Source of the DNA: an uncultured Bacteroidota bacterium
GTDB taxonomy: Bacteria > Bacteroidota > Bacteroidia > UKL13-3
DNA: 64,000 nucleotides
Assembly (NCBI GenBank): GCA_903897855.1
Contig: CAIUDH010000097.1
Span: 50,363-114,362, forward strand
Direction: 5' to 3'
Under the pieces are notes generated by a model. That model was given only the letters and a program-made list of their open reading frames with translations. It ran no database searches and was not told the DNA's origin. The position numbers and the translations under genes are program-made. This document shows positions 36,412 through 46,338 of this stretch, in pieces (the first letter of the stretch is position 1; the number at the start of each line of letters is the position of its first letter).

Positions 36412-37179
36412 TTAGAGTCGTCTCCTAAAACCGACTTCCGTCTTCATAATTTTACAAAGAGGCACTTTGATGCTATGATAGAAAAGCAGGATGCTATTTT
36501 GTTCAATGCTCCGGTTTCCGAATTCAACCCTTTTCTCTGCACTCGTTTTTCCGTCATAATCATATTTGGCCACAAACTTACGCATGAGCTGATAAAGATC
36601 GGGCAGTACATCTCCACCGAAAAAATAAATCTCATCCTGGTTTTTTATCGTGTATGCTTGATGAAATTCGGTATGCCCACCGGTAATTTCATAACTTATT
36701 TCATCATTGATTTTGCCATCGCCATCAAGCAAAATTAGCTTGCCCGAATGATAAAGCGTTTCTATTATTTCTATTCTATACGATTTGGACGCATGCGATA
36801 CGGCCCGTTCATACTCACCTCGTTGTACATAGTAAATTGCATTCGGGAACGATAGCTGCAGTCCGTCCAAGGTTTTCTGCACCGCTCCACCTACATGATC
36901 AAAATGTAGATGGGTCAATAAAACCTTGGTGATGTTTTCTGGTACAAAGCCGTGACGCTTGATGTTTTTAAAAAGCGTCATTTCTCCCTGCTCGTTCAAA
37001 TAGCCTAAACCCGTATCACAGAGTAGAAGATCATTCTTAAGCTCAATAAGAAAAGGTTGTATCTCTATTAATAAGGAGGCTGGGCGATCCTTCATGTCGT
37101 CCGTATCAATATTGAAAGGAACAAAAACTTTGTCCTGTGCAATGGTATAACTTCCTTCGGGTAATGCAAAAACACTCAC
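36412..37179 (-). CDS. MBL-fold metallohydrolase
   Basis: A 255-residue metallo-beta-lactamase-fold protein. The metal motif HLHFDH is at residues 90-95, D55 in LLLCDTGLG precedes it, the next ligand lies in TGGHTEFHQAY, and FGGDVLPD supplies the bridging Asp. There is no signal peptide, so it is cytoplasmic. The layout suggests a lactonase or thioester/phosphodiester hydrolase, but the substrate is not predictable. Its stop lies 1 nt after the helicase stop (convergent). Confidence 0.87.
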   Translation of the reverse strand: MSVFALPEGSYTIAQDKVFVPFNIDTDDMKDRPASLLIEIQPFLIELKNDLLLCDTGLGYLNEQGEMTLFKNIKRHGFVPENITKVLLTHLHFDHVGGAVQKTLDGLQLSFPNAIYYVQRGEYERAVSHASKSYRIEIIETLYHSGKLILLDGDGKINDEISYEITGGHTEFHQAYTIKNQDEIYFFGGDVLPDLYQLMRKFVAKYDYDGKTSAEKRVEFGNRSIEQNSILLFYHSIKVPLCKIMKTEVGFRRRL

Positions 37180-37513
37180 TTTGATTTCTTATTCTTTTGC
37201 TGCAAAGGTAGTTTGATTTAGCGAGCTCTAGCAAATTACTGGAAAGGATTCAAATTTCATTTTTGTAACCATGATATCCACAGTAGCCACAGAACACTTT
37301 ATACGATTCGCTAATTCAGGTCATCTGCACCTTTAATTATATTTACTGTTGTTTATACCGAAGTGAAAAATAAGCAGAGCCTCCCTAATGCATTCCCTTT
37401 ATATTTTATTTCTTTGTCCATACTGCATGTTAACATGCTTTATAAATTGCCCTAAAAAAGAAACAAGAATTCAAACCTAAAAATGTACCTTTACCATAAA
37501 ATAAAATGGATAT
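37180..37513. other. Intergenic region between divergent MBL hydrolase and recJ
   Basis: 334 nt without a gene. It holds the MBL promoter (37203-37235). I see no clear hairpin or RNA. A near-consensus TACCTTTA about 20 nt before ATG 37514 may serve recJ. Confidence 0.5.
37203..37235 (-). promoter_or_regulatory. Promoter of the MBL hydrolase gene
   Basis: Minus strand: TTTG (37235-37232), a 21-nt spacer, TACCTTTG (37210-37203), then 23 nt to the ATG. Full consensus match. Confidence 0.75.
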
Positions 37514-39250
37514 ATGCTACTGAAAAAACGATGGGTTCCTAAGGCTTTGCCCGATTTAGATACGGTGAAGGCCCTTGCTCTCAGGTTGAACATATCGAAT
37601 GTTCTTTCTACTGTTTTGGTGCAACGAGGACTTGTCGATTATGAGACTGCGAAGGATTATTTTCGCCCCGAATTAAAACACCTACACGACCCTTTTTTAA
37701 TGAATGGCATGCACGAAGCCATCAATCGTATTGAAAAAGCTATCACGAACAAAGAAAAAATTTTAATTTATGGTGACTATGATGTGGATGGTACCACCTC
37801 CGTGGCGATCACCTATCTGTTTTTTAAAAATATCTACACCGACATCGATTTTTATATCCCCGACAGACATACCGAAGGATACGGAATTTCTACCAAAGGC
37901 GTCGACTTTGCTGCCGATAATGGGTTCAGCTTAATCATTGCCTTAGATTGCGGCATCAAAGCGGTTGATAAAGTAGCACATGCCAAGAGCCGTAACGTAG
38001 ATTTTATTATTTGCGACCATCATTTGCCAGGCAATGAACTACCTGCGGCCATTGCCGTACTCGATCCGAAACGTTCCGATTGCAACTATCCATATAAAGA
38101 ACTAAGTGGCTGTGGACTTGGTTTTAAACTCATTCAGGCCTATTCGAAGCAGATGAACTTGCCCGATGAACAATGGCAAAAATATATGCAACTGGTGGTC
38201 TTAAGCATTGCAAGCGATCTTGTACATATTACAGGCGAAAATCGATTGATTGCCTTCTTTGGGATTCGTCAGCTTCGTCAAACACCTTTGCCAGGATTAA
38301 AAGCCATTCTCGAATGTTATATGCAAAAAGAAGATTATAGTGTGAGTGATTTGGTTTTTGGTATAGGCCCTCGAATTAATGCTGCTGGGCGCTTGGCCGA
38401 TGCAAAGCACGCGGTAAGAGTGATGATTGCAGAAGATGCCGAGAGTGCAAAATTACTGGCTAAAGAACTGAACGAAACCAACGACGATCGTAAATTTTTT
38501 GATCGAAGCATTACTGTCGAAGCCTTGCAGATGGTAGCCGATATGGAAACAGGATTGAGGCGCAGTAACGTCCTTTATAAGGAAGACTGGCATAAAGGTG
38601 TCATTGGCATTGTGGCAAGCCGCGTGATTGAAAAATATTATAGACCTACCATCATTCTAACGGCAAGTAATGGTAAAGCAGTGGGAAGCGCAAGAAGTGT
38701 GAATGGGTTTAATTTGTATGAAGCCCTCGAAAAATGTAGCGAGGAGTTAATTCAGTTTGGCGGCCATCAATATGCCGCTGGCATGACTTTAGAAATTGAA
38801 AAAGTGCCCGCCTTTCAAAAAAAATTCGAAGAAGTGGTAGCCTCTTCGATTACCGAAAGCAGCTTATTCCCTGTCGTTGATTTTGACGTTGAAACTCACT
38901 TCAGTGAAATTACTCCGAAGTTTTTCAGGATACTAGAGCAGATGGAACCCTTCGGCCCCGAAAACCTAAAACCGGTTTTTATGAGTACCAATTTATTTGA
39001 TGCCGGACAAACAAAAATTGTTGGCAATAATCACCTGAAACTGCATGTAAAACAAGAAGACTGCGTTACAACTCTGGAGGGTATTGGCTTTGGACTCGGT
39101 GAATTTTTTGGACTGATAAAAGCGGGGAATCGTTTTGCCATGTGTTATACCATCGAAGAAAATAATTTCCGCGACACCAAATCAATGCAACTGAATATCA
39201 AAGATATTCGCATCATCAAAGATTCGAACGAAGACCGGCTAGATGATTAG
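37514..39250 (+). CDS. recJ: Single-stranded-DNA-specific exonuclease RecJ
   Basis: A 578-residue DHH-family 5'-3' exonuclease of recombination and mismatch repair. Motif I is IYGDYDVDGTTSV, DHH motif III is CDHHLPG, followed by LSGCGLGFKL, IASDLVHITGENR and GPRINAAGR. The DHHA1 domain has YKEDWHKGVIGIVASR and FGGHQYAAGMTL. The C-terminal OB domain (PFGPENLKPVF) is present. The family is complete at this length. Confidence 0.96.
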   Translation: MLLKKRWVPKALPDLDTVKALALRLNISNVLSTVLVQRGLVDYETAKDYFRPELKHLHDPFLMNGMHEAINRIEKAITNKEKILIYGDYDVDGTTSVAITYLFFKNIYTDIDFYIPDRHTEGYGISTKGVDFAADNGFSLIIALDCGIKAVDKVAHAKSRNVDFIICDHHLPGNELPAAIAVLDPKRSDCNYPYKELSGCGLGFKLIQAYSKQMNLPDEQWQKYMQLVVLSIASDLVHITGENRLIAFFGIRQLRQTPLPGLKAILECYMQKEDYSVSDLVFGIGPRINAAGRLADAKHAVRVMIAEDAESAKLLAKELNETNDDRKFFDRSITVEALQMVADMETGLRRSNVLYKEDWHKGVIGIVASRVIEKYYRPTIILTASNGKAVGSARSVNGFNLYEALEKCSEELIQFGGHQYAAGMTLEIEKVPAFQKKFEEVVASSITESSLFPVVDFDVETHFSEITPKFFRILEQMEPFGPENLKPVFMSTNLFDAGQTKIVGNNHLKLHVKQEDCVTTLEGIGFGLGEFFGLIKAGNRFAMCYTIEENNFRDTKSMQLNIKDIRIIKDSNEDRLDD

Positions 39251-39270
39251 ATAATTCTGCTATTAAATTA

Positions 39271-41157
39271 CTACAACCCGTTTTTTATCATCGCATGATT
39301 ATAGGTCTGTATCACTGCTTTAATTCTCATTCTTAGCTTATCAATTCTTGGATCTCCACTTTTTATCGCATTGCTTTTTTGCAAGGGATCGGTTTTTAAA
39401 TCATAAAAGCCAATGGCTTCCGAGCCATTAAACAAGAGCAATGCGTCATCCTCTGTGAGTTGATATAATCCCTGCTCAAAATTAAAGGCATAATGTGGAC
39501 CCACATCAAAAATGCTATTCCCAAAACTTTTAAAAGTATCCGGAACATTCAGGTAATTTAGGATGCTTGGTAAAATATCCACTTGTTGTATCGGGAAGGT
39601 CAAAGGCTTCTTATCGCTTGTATCACTGGGTGAGAAAAACAAGATAGGGATACTAAATTTACTTAAGTACGTCGGGTGATCCGACAATTCATCGTAGGTG
39701 TGATCGGCACTCAACACAAATAAAGTATTGTTATACCAAGGTTCTTTTCTGACTTTTTCGAAAAACATTTTTAAAACATAATCAGTATATTTGATCATCT
39801 GATATTCGGGGTCTTTCGTTTTGTCTTCCGGGAACATTTTACGGCTCTCTGCACTTAAAACATAAGGGAAATGAGACGAAAGGCTAAAGATGGTAGCTGC
39901 AAATGGGGTAGAGAAAGAAGTTAATTTATCAGCAAAATAAGGAAAAAACTTGTCGTCATAAATGCCCCAATTTCCATCAAAATCTTCCTGATTCGGGTAC
40001 TCGTCTTTTCCGTAATAATTAGCAAACCCGCAACTTTTCGAGAAATCATCGAGCATCATGCTCCCATTTTTTGCACCATGGAAAAAAGCTGTGGTGTATC
40101 CATATTTCTTGAGTATACGAGCATAGGATGAAGTAGCATTGCTTTGATAAATAGACGTCATAAAAGGGTCTATCATGAGCGAAGGTATCGAAGCCAATAT
40201 AGCCGCCGTACCCTCGTGAGAATGTCTTGCATTGGCATAACCATTGGCGGCCACATAACACTGTTTGGAGTTTATCAAAGAGTCAAGGAATGGCGTGTAA
40301 GTTTGCTTCTCATGAGAAAGCGATTGAACAAAATACTTACTAAAGCTTTCCAATATAATAACCACCACATTCATCCGTCTCTGAGGCAATGAATCATTAT
40401 AGTAACAATGTGTTTGTGAAAAGTTATTTTTCAACTCCTGTTCCTCTTTAAAATAAATCTGCTCTTTTAAACTTCTAAACTGAAAAGAGGTTCCTAAGGA
40501 AAAGCAGGTATTATATACCATTGGCGACAGTGGTGCATCAACATACTGCAAGGAGGTTATGGGGCTGATTGGGCGATACTGCAATCCGCCACGCGCGCCA
40601 AGCACGAAAAATGGCATTGAAACGAACATCAATATGATTTGTACCCAGGGTTTCTGCCTGCCTTGTTCATTTAGCTGGGCATAATAATTATAGAGTTTTA
40701 TAATTCCGTAAACAATGACAAAACAAAAAAATATAAGATACCAAAACGACATAATATAACTCAAAAGCTGATCATTAAAATCGCCCAGAACACCAAAGAA
40801 CTCGCTGGTAAGCCGTTTGTGTGCATACTTGTAATTGGCGGTGTCGCCAAGTTCGAAAATTAAGGCTACGGTATTAAATACCGCAAAAACAATACGTATC
40901 CCCTTTTGATATCGAGTATTGTTCCTAAAATTAAAGGGTATAATGTGCAACAGGTATACCAAACTATTTAAATAAACTACGGTGCTCAAATCAAAACGAA
41001 GTCCGTATAGAAAGGTGGAAGCGATAGTGGCTGTAGAGTATGCGGAGAAGTAGTGAAAGTTGTATGCCAAAAATACGACTCGACAAAAACTAAAAATAAA
41101 TAGTGATAAACAGAGTCGTTTCACCAATAGAACATAGTGGGTTAATTCATTCTTCAT
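39271..41157 (-). CDS. LTA synthase-family sulfatase-fold membrane enzyme
   Basis: About 628 residues from ATG 41157 (MKNELTHYVLLVKR); an ATG 45 nt upstream is possible but a promoter-like TATTTTG just before 41157 favours the shorter form. Five hydrophobic helices fill the first 210 residues. A large extracytoplasmic alkaline-phosphatase/sulfatase domain follows: VVVIILESFSKYF (metal/nucleophile region, with the Thr nucleophile expected near GTAAIL), FFHGAKNGSM, DGNWGIYDDKFF and LSADHTYDEL (metal His). In Gram-positives this family polymerises lipoteichoic acid. In Bacteroidota it more likely transfers phosphoglycerol or phosphoethanolamine to surface glycans (inference). Confidence 0.85.
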   Translation of the reverse strand: MKNELTHYVLLVKRLCLSLFIFSFCRVVFLAYNFHYFSAYSTATIASTFLYGLRFDLSTVVYLNSLVYLLHIIPFNFRNNTRYQKGIRIVFAVFNTVALIFELGDTANYKYAHKRLTSEFFGVLGDFNDQLLSYIMSFWYLIFFCFVIVYGIIKLYNYYAQLNEQGRQKPWVQIILMFVSMPFFVLGARGGLQYRPISPITSLQYVDAPLSPMVYNTCFSLGTSFQFRSLKEQIYFKEEQELKNNFSQTHCYYNDSLPQRRMNVVVIILESFSKYFVQSLSHEKQTYTPFLDSLINSKQCYVAANGYANARHSHEGTAAILASIPSLMIDPFMTSIYQSNATSSYARILKKYGYTTAFFHGAKNGSMMLDDFSKSCGFANYYGKDEYPNQEDFDGNWGIYDDKFFPYFADKLTSFSTPFAATIFSLSSHFPYVLSAESRKMFPEDKTKDPEYQMIKYTDYVLKMFFEKVRKEPWYNNTLFVLSADHTYDELSDHPTYLSKFSIPILFFSPSDTSDKKPLTFPIQQVDILPSILNYLNVPDTFKSFGNSIFDVGPHYAFNFEQGLYQLTEDDALLLFNGSEAIGFYDLKTDPLQKSNAIKSGDPRIDKLRMRIKAVIQTYNHAMIKNGL

Positions 41158-41252
41158 TGGCTGCAAAATAAAGCAATAATTTTTATCAACTTTTTTATAC
41201 AAATTTGCATCGCCAATGCAACGATATTAACCTTGTTGGCGACAGCTCCTTT

Positions 41253-42005
41253 ATGAGACCTTTGCACCTTCTTTTTTTTCTGCTTTTTGTACGGCCACTC
41301 ATGGCACAATCGCCATTGGTAAACCCCCGCTATCACAAGGCATTCTGGCTTGTTAATCTCAGTTATAAAGCGGCGTTGCCCACTGGAAGTTTGGCTTTAC
41401 GCTATGGTTTTACTAATGGCACTGGTATGGATTTCTACTATAAATCAAAAAACAACTTCCTTTGGGGTGTCAATGCCAATTTGTATTTCGGCAGCCAGGT
41501 AAGAGATATCGACTATGTAAATATATTCAAAGATGGAAATGGATACCTATTTGCCAACGATGGTGTTCCAATTAATATCACTGCTTCTATGAGGGGCAGC
41601 CATTATCAGCTTGTTTTTGGGAAGCTTTTTCCTGTTTTCACCAAGAAACCCCAAATGGCTTTGATGCTACAAGGTGGAGCAGGTTGGTTACAACACAAAT
41701 ATTTGTTCAGTGCCCCCAATGCCTTGCAGTTTAGTACAGCGTATCTAAAAGGATATGATCGTCTTTCTAATGGTTGGGCTATCAGTGAAGAAATAGGAAT
41801 CTGTAACTTGAGTTTAAGCCGTTTAATTAATTTTAATGTCGGCATCGAACTAACCGAAGCCATGACCAAAAACCGAAGATACTATGATTATGCTACAGGA
41901 GGCGCCGACACCAATACCTATGCTGACTTTATCATGGCATTAAAATTCAGTTGGCTGCTCCCTATTAAGGCGAATGATAAAACCCAACCTATTTATTTTA
42001 AATAA
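41253..42005 (+). CDS. Putative outer-membrane beta-barrel protein upstream of waaA
   Basis: A 250-residue exported protein: signal peptide 1-18 (RPLHLLFFLLFVRPLMAQ), then alternating strands such as AFWLVNLSYKAALPTGSLALRYGF and KNNFLWGVNANLYFGS, as in small outer-membrane barrels. I cannot name a family. It ends 7 nt before waaA, so it is cotranscribed with Kdo transfer and may be an LPS-related envelope protein. ATG 41253 is chosen because it begins the signal peptide. Confidence 0.7.
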   Translation: MRPLHLLFFLLFVRPLMAQSPLVNPRYHKAFWLVNLSYKAALPTGSLALRYGFTNGTGMDFYYKSKNNFLWGVNANLYFGSQVRDIDYVNIFKDGNGYLFANDGVPINITASMRGSHYQLVFGKLFPVFTKKPQMALMLQGGAGWLQHKYLFSAPNALQFSTAYLKGYDRLSNGWAISEEIGICNLSLSRLINFNVGIELTEAMTKNRRYYDYATGGADTNTYADFIMALKFSWLLPIKANDKTQPIYFK

Positions 42006-42012
42006 GTAGTCT

Positions 42013-43224
42013 ATGATATTCTATAATGCCGGTTTACATTTCTTTCATTTCCTGGTTTGGATATACAGTTTTTTTGATGCCAAATCCAAACTCTTCGTCG
42101 ACGGGAGAAAAAATTCATTTCAAAAACTACTCGCCTTTAATAATACTTTAAAAACAGACGAGGAGGTTTATTGGTTCCATTGTGCATCATTGGGCGAATT
42201 TGAGCAAGCTCGTCCCTTAATTGAAAGCATTAAAGCTAGGCAGCCGGCACATAAAATTGCCATTTCCTTCTTTTCTTCTTCCGGTTATGAAATTCAAAAA
42301 AACTATCCCACAGTCGACCTTATTTTCTACCTTCCTAAAGCGAGTAAATTAAATGCTCAGAAAGTATTGCATTGGCTAAAACCGACCAAAATATTTTTTA
42401 TTAAATACGAATTCTGGATAAACTATATTAATACCGCACACAGAAATGGCATTCCAATATACCTTGTGAGCGCCTTATTTAATAAAAAGCAAATTTTCTT
42501 TCAGTGGTATGGCTCCTTATTTTTATCCGTCTTAAAAAAGTATTCGAAGATATTTGTTCAAGATCAATCTTCCTTTGAAACCTTAAAAGAATATCATATC
42601 GAAAGCCTTGTGAGTGGCGACACTCGCTTCGATAGGGTTCTTATGAATAAATCTAAAGCGCAAAAAAAACCATTGATAGAGGCCTTCGCAGGCAACAAGA
42701 AAATTGTTGTTTTAGGTAGTAGTTGGCCTAAGGAAGAAGAACTAATATTTAGTGCCTACGAGGTTCGATTAAACTACAAAATTATTATTGCTCCTCATAA
42801 CATAGCGAGGATCGTTAATATTCCGCCTTCTCTTAAGTCAATTCAATATTCCGAAGCCACCCTTGAAAACATTTCGGTGTACGAAGTTTTAATCATAGAT
42901 AATATTGGCATGCTCTCTTCCCTTTATAGTTATGCTCAGCTCGCTTTTGTGGGTGGTGGTTTTCGTAGTGCTCTGCACAATATTTTAGAAGCTGCTGTTT
43001 TCGGAATTCCGGTACTGTACGGCTATCAAACTCAAAAACATCCTGAAGCTGAGGCATTGCAGGAGGCCGGAGGTGGCTTGATAATTCATGATTCGCAGCA
43101 ACTTGAGTATGTATTACGTAACCTTTTCGAGAATGAGATTCAATTCAATACCATGGGTAAAAAAGCCCAAACCTTTATTGAAGAAAATGCTGGTGCTACT
43201 GAAAAAATTCTCCGTGAAATTTAG
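42013..43224 (+). CDS. waaA: 3-deoxy-D-manno-octulosonic acid (Kdo) transferase
   Basis: A 403-residue inner-membrane GT30 enzyme that adds Kdo to lipid IVA, starting the LPS core. An N-terminal membrane anchor is followed by FHCASLGEFEQARPLIESI (acceptor-side motif, with the catalytic Glu of the family), FFIKYEFWINYI, SGDTRFDRV, LGSSWPKEEE and APHNI, and the C-terminal donor site FVGGGFRSALHNILEAAVFGIPVLYG. It proves a Gram-negative, LPS-bearing host. Confidence 0.95.
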   Translation: MIFYNAGLHFFHFLVWIYSFFDAKSKLFVDGRKNSFQKLLAFNNTLKTDEEVYWFHCASLGEFEQARPLIESIKARQPAHKIAISFFSSSGYEIQKNYPTVDLIFYLPKASKLNAQKVLHWLKPTKIFFIKYEFWINYINTAHRNGIPIYLVSALFNKKQIFFQWYGSLFLSVLKKYSKIFVQDQSSFETLKEYHIESLVSGDTRFDRVLMNKSKAQKKPLIEAFAGNKKIVVLGSSWPKEEELIFSAYEVRLNYKIIIAPHNIARIVNIPPSLKSIQYSEATLENISVYEVLIIDNIGMLSSLYSYAQLAFVGGGFRSALHNILEAAVFGIPVLYGYQTQKHPEAEALQEAGGGLIIHDSQQLEYVLRNLFENEIQFNTMGKKAQTFIEENAGATEKILREI

Positions 43225-43285
43225 ACCCTACGGATCCATTCAATTTTTGTTATTTTTACCAATCGATTATTTGTAATTGCGAACC

Positions 43286-44722
43286 ATGTTTTTTAAGACG
43301 ATATTAAGTACTTCGTATCTTTTATTTCTTTGTACAAATGTTTTTGCTCAATCGGCAAAAATACTAGCAGGACCTATGCTTGGCTACTGTGAGCATACCG
43401 AAATAATGATCTGGGTAATGACTGGCAATACCCAAAAGCTTACGGTTAATTATATGGCCGAGAATAATATAAAAGATAAAAAGTCAATTGAGATAATCCT
43501 CTTCGATAACCCGAAAGACCCCCAACGATATCGTGAAGAAAAAATTTCGAAAATTATTCTCACCGATCTCACCCCTGGCACCAAGTATATTTATTCTGTT
43601 TTGTTGGATGCAAAAGAACAGAAATTTGATTATCCATTGTCCTTTAATACGAAAGAAATTTGGGAATGGCGTGCCCCAGCCCCCGATTTTAAGTTTCTTG
43701 CTGGCAGCTGCAATTACGTGAACGATAGCGCCTTTGACCGACCCGGTCAGCCCTACGGCCACGGCACAGAAATTTTTAATACCATGGCAAATACAGAGGC
43801 CCAGTTAATGATTTGGCTTGGCGATAATACTTACCTCCGAGAAGCCGATTATAGCAGTGAAAGCGGTATCCAATATCGATACGCTCACACACGAAAAGAT
43901 AAAAATTTACAACGGTTTTTTGCAACTCAACCCAATTATGCCATCTGGGACGATCACGATTATGGATCAGATGATGCCAGTAGATCGTTTGGCCTGAAAG
44001 AGGCAACGAAAAAAACGTTTATAGAGTATTGGTGCAATAAAACCTACGGCGAGAATAGTAAAGGTATCTACAGTAAAATAACTTATAGCGACTGCGATTT
44101 CTTTTTAACCGACGACCGCACCTTCCGTGACGACTCTAAAGGCAATGAGCTCGTTAATCCCCAAAAAACACAACTCGGTGCCACACAACTTCAATGGCTG
44201 CAAAACGAACTCATCAACTCCAAAGCGACCTTCAAATTTGTGTGTATGGGCGGTCAGTTTTTAAATGAAAATACAGATAAAGAATCATATAATCTCTTCA
44301 AAACTGAACGTCATAATATCGTGCAATTTATTACCGATAATCATATCTCTGGCGTGATTTTCATCAGCGGTGATCGACACCATAGCGAACTCATAAAAAA
44401 AGAAAGACCTGCTTCAAAAAAGGCACCTGGAGGATATACTTTATACGATATCACTTCGTCCCCCTTAACCAGTGGGGTAGATAATATTTTAAAGACCTCG
44501 GAAAAAGTGAACTCCATGCGGATTGATGGTACGCTGGCGGTGAAACAGAACTTTTGCGTGTTTAACGTCTCGGGAATGCCTAACGAACGAAAATTGTTAA
44601 TTCGGTGTATCGACCAGGCCAATAATACACTTTGGGAACATACCTTGTTTCAGAAGGATTTAACGGATACTACGCCTCTGAACGAACCTGTCAAAAAGAA
44701 AAAAAACACGAATAAAAAGTAA
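43286..44722 (+). CDS. phoD: Alkaline phosphatase D (PhoD)-family protein
   Basis: About 478 residues from ATG 43286, with a signal peptide (ending VFAQ). An N-terminal fibronectin-like domain (about 20-120) precedes the PhoD metallophosphatase core: FLAGSCNYVND, WLGDNTYLREADY, AIWDDHDYGSDDA, FLTDDRTFRDD and FISGDRHHSEL. Metal residues Asp, Asn and the His pair are in place. PhoD enzymes are Ca/Fe phosphodiesterase-phosphomonoesterases that scavenge phosphate outside the cytoplasm. A TTG at 43277 is in frame but unlikely as start. The C-terminus ends in a basic KKKKNTNKK tail. Confidence 0.9.
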   Translation: MFFKTILSTSYLLFLCTNVFAQSAKILAGPMLGYCEHTEIMIWVMTGNTQKLTVNYMAENNIKDKKSIEIILFDNPKDPQRYREEKISKIILTDLTPGTKYIYSVLLDAKEQKFDYPLSFNTKEIWEWRAPAPDFKFLAGSCNYVNDSAFDRPGQPYGHGTEIFNTMANTEAQLMIWLGDNTYLREADYSSESGIQYRYAHTRKDKNLQRFFATQPNYAIWDDHDYGSDDASRSFGLKEATKKTFIEYWCNKTYGENSKGIYSKITYSDCDFFLTDDRTFRDDSKGNELVNPQKTQLGATQLQWLQNELINSKATFKFVCMGGQFLNENTDKESYNLFKTERHNIVQFITDNHISGVIFISGDRHHSELIKKERPASKKAPGGYTLYDITSSPLTSGVDNILKTSEKVNSMRIDGTLAVKQNFCVFNVSGMPNERKLLIRCIDQANNTLWEHTLFQKDLTDTTPLNEPVKKKKNTNKK

Positions 44723-44769
44723 AAATCATCAATGGCTTTTCTGAAGCTTCTACCTTTATTAATAAACGA

Positions 44770-46338
44770 ATGAGTATCATATCACAAATTGTACAACAAG
44801 GAAATAAAATAAGGAAGCAGTTAAGTATTCCTGCTCCTAATAAAATGCGACAGCAACAGATTGTGCTTCGTAAGTTACTCGAACGTGCCATGTTTACCGA
44901 GTTTGGCAAGAAATACAACTTTGAAAAAATTATCTTGAGTCAGGAAATGGAAAAAACTTTTAAAGAAGAAGTTCCTATTCATAACTATATCGACATAAAA
45001 CCATGGTGGGAGAGAGCTCGGGCAGGCGAACGAAATATAACATGGGTGGGAAGAATTAAGTATTTTGCTTTAAGCAGTGGTACCAGCGATGGCGGCACAA
45101 AATATATTCCCCTGAGCAGCGCCATGTTAAAAGCCATCAAACGAGGCGGTGTTCGACAGATCTTACGTGTGACTCGCTCTAAAAAATCGCCCTTAGATTT
45201 GGTAAAAACACAGTCGTTGATGATTGCTGGCAGCTCCACACTTCAGTTTGACGGGGTAAGTTATAGTGGTGATTTAAGCGGTATCACGATCAGTATTCAA
45301 CCCGTTTGGTTTGAGCAATTCTCAAAGCCTGAAAGTGCCATCCTAGCCAAAAGTTCATGGCAAGAAAAAATTGAAGCTATCGTAGAACAAGCTCCGAATT
45401 GGGATATTGGCTCGGTGGCTGGGGTGCCTGCCTGGGTACAGATTATTTTCGAAAAAATAATAGAACACCACAAATTAAAAACAATTCATGACATCTGGCC
45501 CAACCTGAATGTTTATATTCATGGTGGAGTAGCGATTGAACCCTATAAGAAAAGTTTGGCGAAACTGTTTGGCCGTGAAGTGGTTTATTGGGAAACCTAT
45601 CTCGCTTCAGAAGGCTTTCTGGCCTATCAGCACCAAAGCACAAGCGATGGAATGAGGCTCTTTCTAAACAATGGAGTCTACTTCGAATTCATTCCTTTTA
45701 ACGAGACCAACTTTGATGAAAATTTTGATGTTAAAAAAGACGCGCTGTCATTAGAACTCAGCGAAGTTGAACTCGATAAAGAATACGCCATTCTAATTTC
45801 TACCGTTGCCGGAGCTTGGCGTTACCTTATTGGCGACACCATTAAATTTGTTTCCCTTCGTAACTTTGAAATAAAAATAACTGGCAGAACGAAGCATTTT
45901 TTAAGTTTATGTGGCGAACATCTCTCGGTAGATAACATGAATAATGCCATCGCATTCTTAAGTGATGAATATCAAATTGTAATTAACGAATTTACCACCA
46001 TGGGCATCCCTCATGGCGAATTGTTTGCGCACCAATGGTATATTGGTTGTGATATCGAATTAAATACAGAAGAACTAAGAATTAAACTCGATAATCATCT
46101 CAAAATATTAAATGATGACTATGCGGTGGAACGGAAACATGGACTGAAAGACGTTTTTGTAACCCTTATACCCAATGCCTACTTCAATGAATTTTTGCAA
46201 CAACGGGGAAAAGAAGGCGGACAAACAAAGTTCCCTCGAGTGCTTAAAGGGACTGTAGCCTCTGATTGGATTTCGTTTTTAAATACCAAAATGGACACCG
46301 AGAAAACGATTCTTAATTCAACACCTGCAGGCGCCTGA
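44770..46338 (+). CDS. GH3-family acyl-adenylating enzyme
   Basis: A 522-residue member of the GH3 superfamily, known from plants as acyl-acid amido synthetases that adenylate jasmonate or auxin and join an amino acid. ATP-binding motifs are visible: FALSSGTSDGGTKYIPLS near 97-114, the middle block GREVVYWETYLASEGF, and YLIGDTIKF. A C-terminal lid begins about 370. Bacterial GH3 proteins are common in Bacteroidota, but their substrates are unknown. Its last 26 nt overlap the convergent T9SS protein gene. Confidence 0.88.
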   Translation: MSIISQIVQQGNKIRKQLSIPAPNKMRQQQIVLRKLLERAMFTEFGKKYNFEKIILSQEMEKTFKEEVPIHNYIDIKPWWERARAGERNITWVGRIKYFALSSGTSDGGTKYIPLSSAMLKAIKRGGVRQILRVTRSKKSPLDLVKTQSLMIAGSSTLQFDGVSYSGDLSGITISIQPVWFEQFSKPESAILAKSSWQEKIEAIVEQAPNWDIGSVAGVPAWVQIIFEKIIEHHKLKTIHDIWPNLNVYIHGGVAIEPYKKSLAKLFGREVVYWETYLASEGFLAYQHQSTSDGMRLFLNNGVYFEFIPFNETNFDENFDVKKDALSLELSEVELDKEYAILISTVAGAWRYLIGDTIKFVSLRNFEIKITGRTKHFLSLCGEHLSVDNMNNAIAFLSDEYQIVINEFTTMGIPHGELFAHQWYIGCDIELNTEELRIKLDNHLKILNDDYAVERKHGLKDVFVTLIPNAYFNEFLQQRGKEGGQTKFPRVLKGTVASDWISFLNTKMDTEKTILNSTPAGA

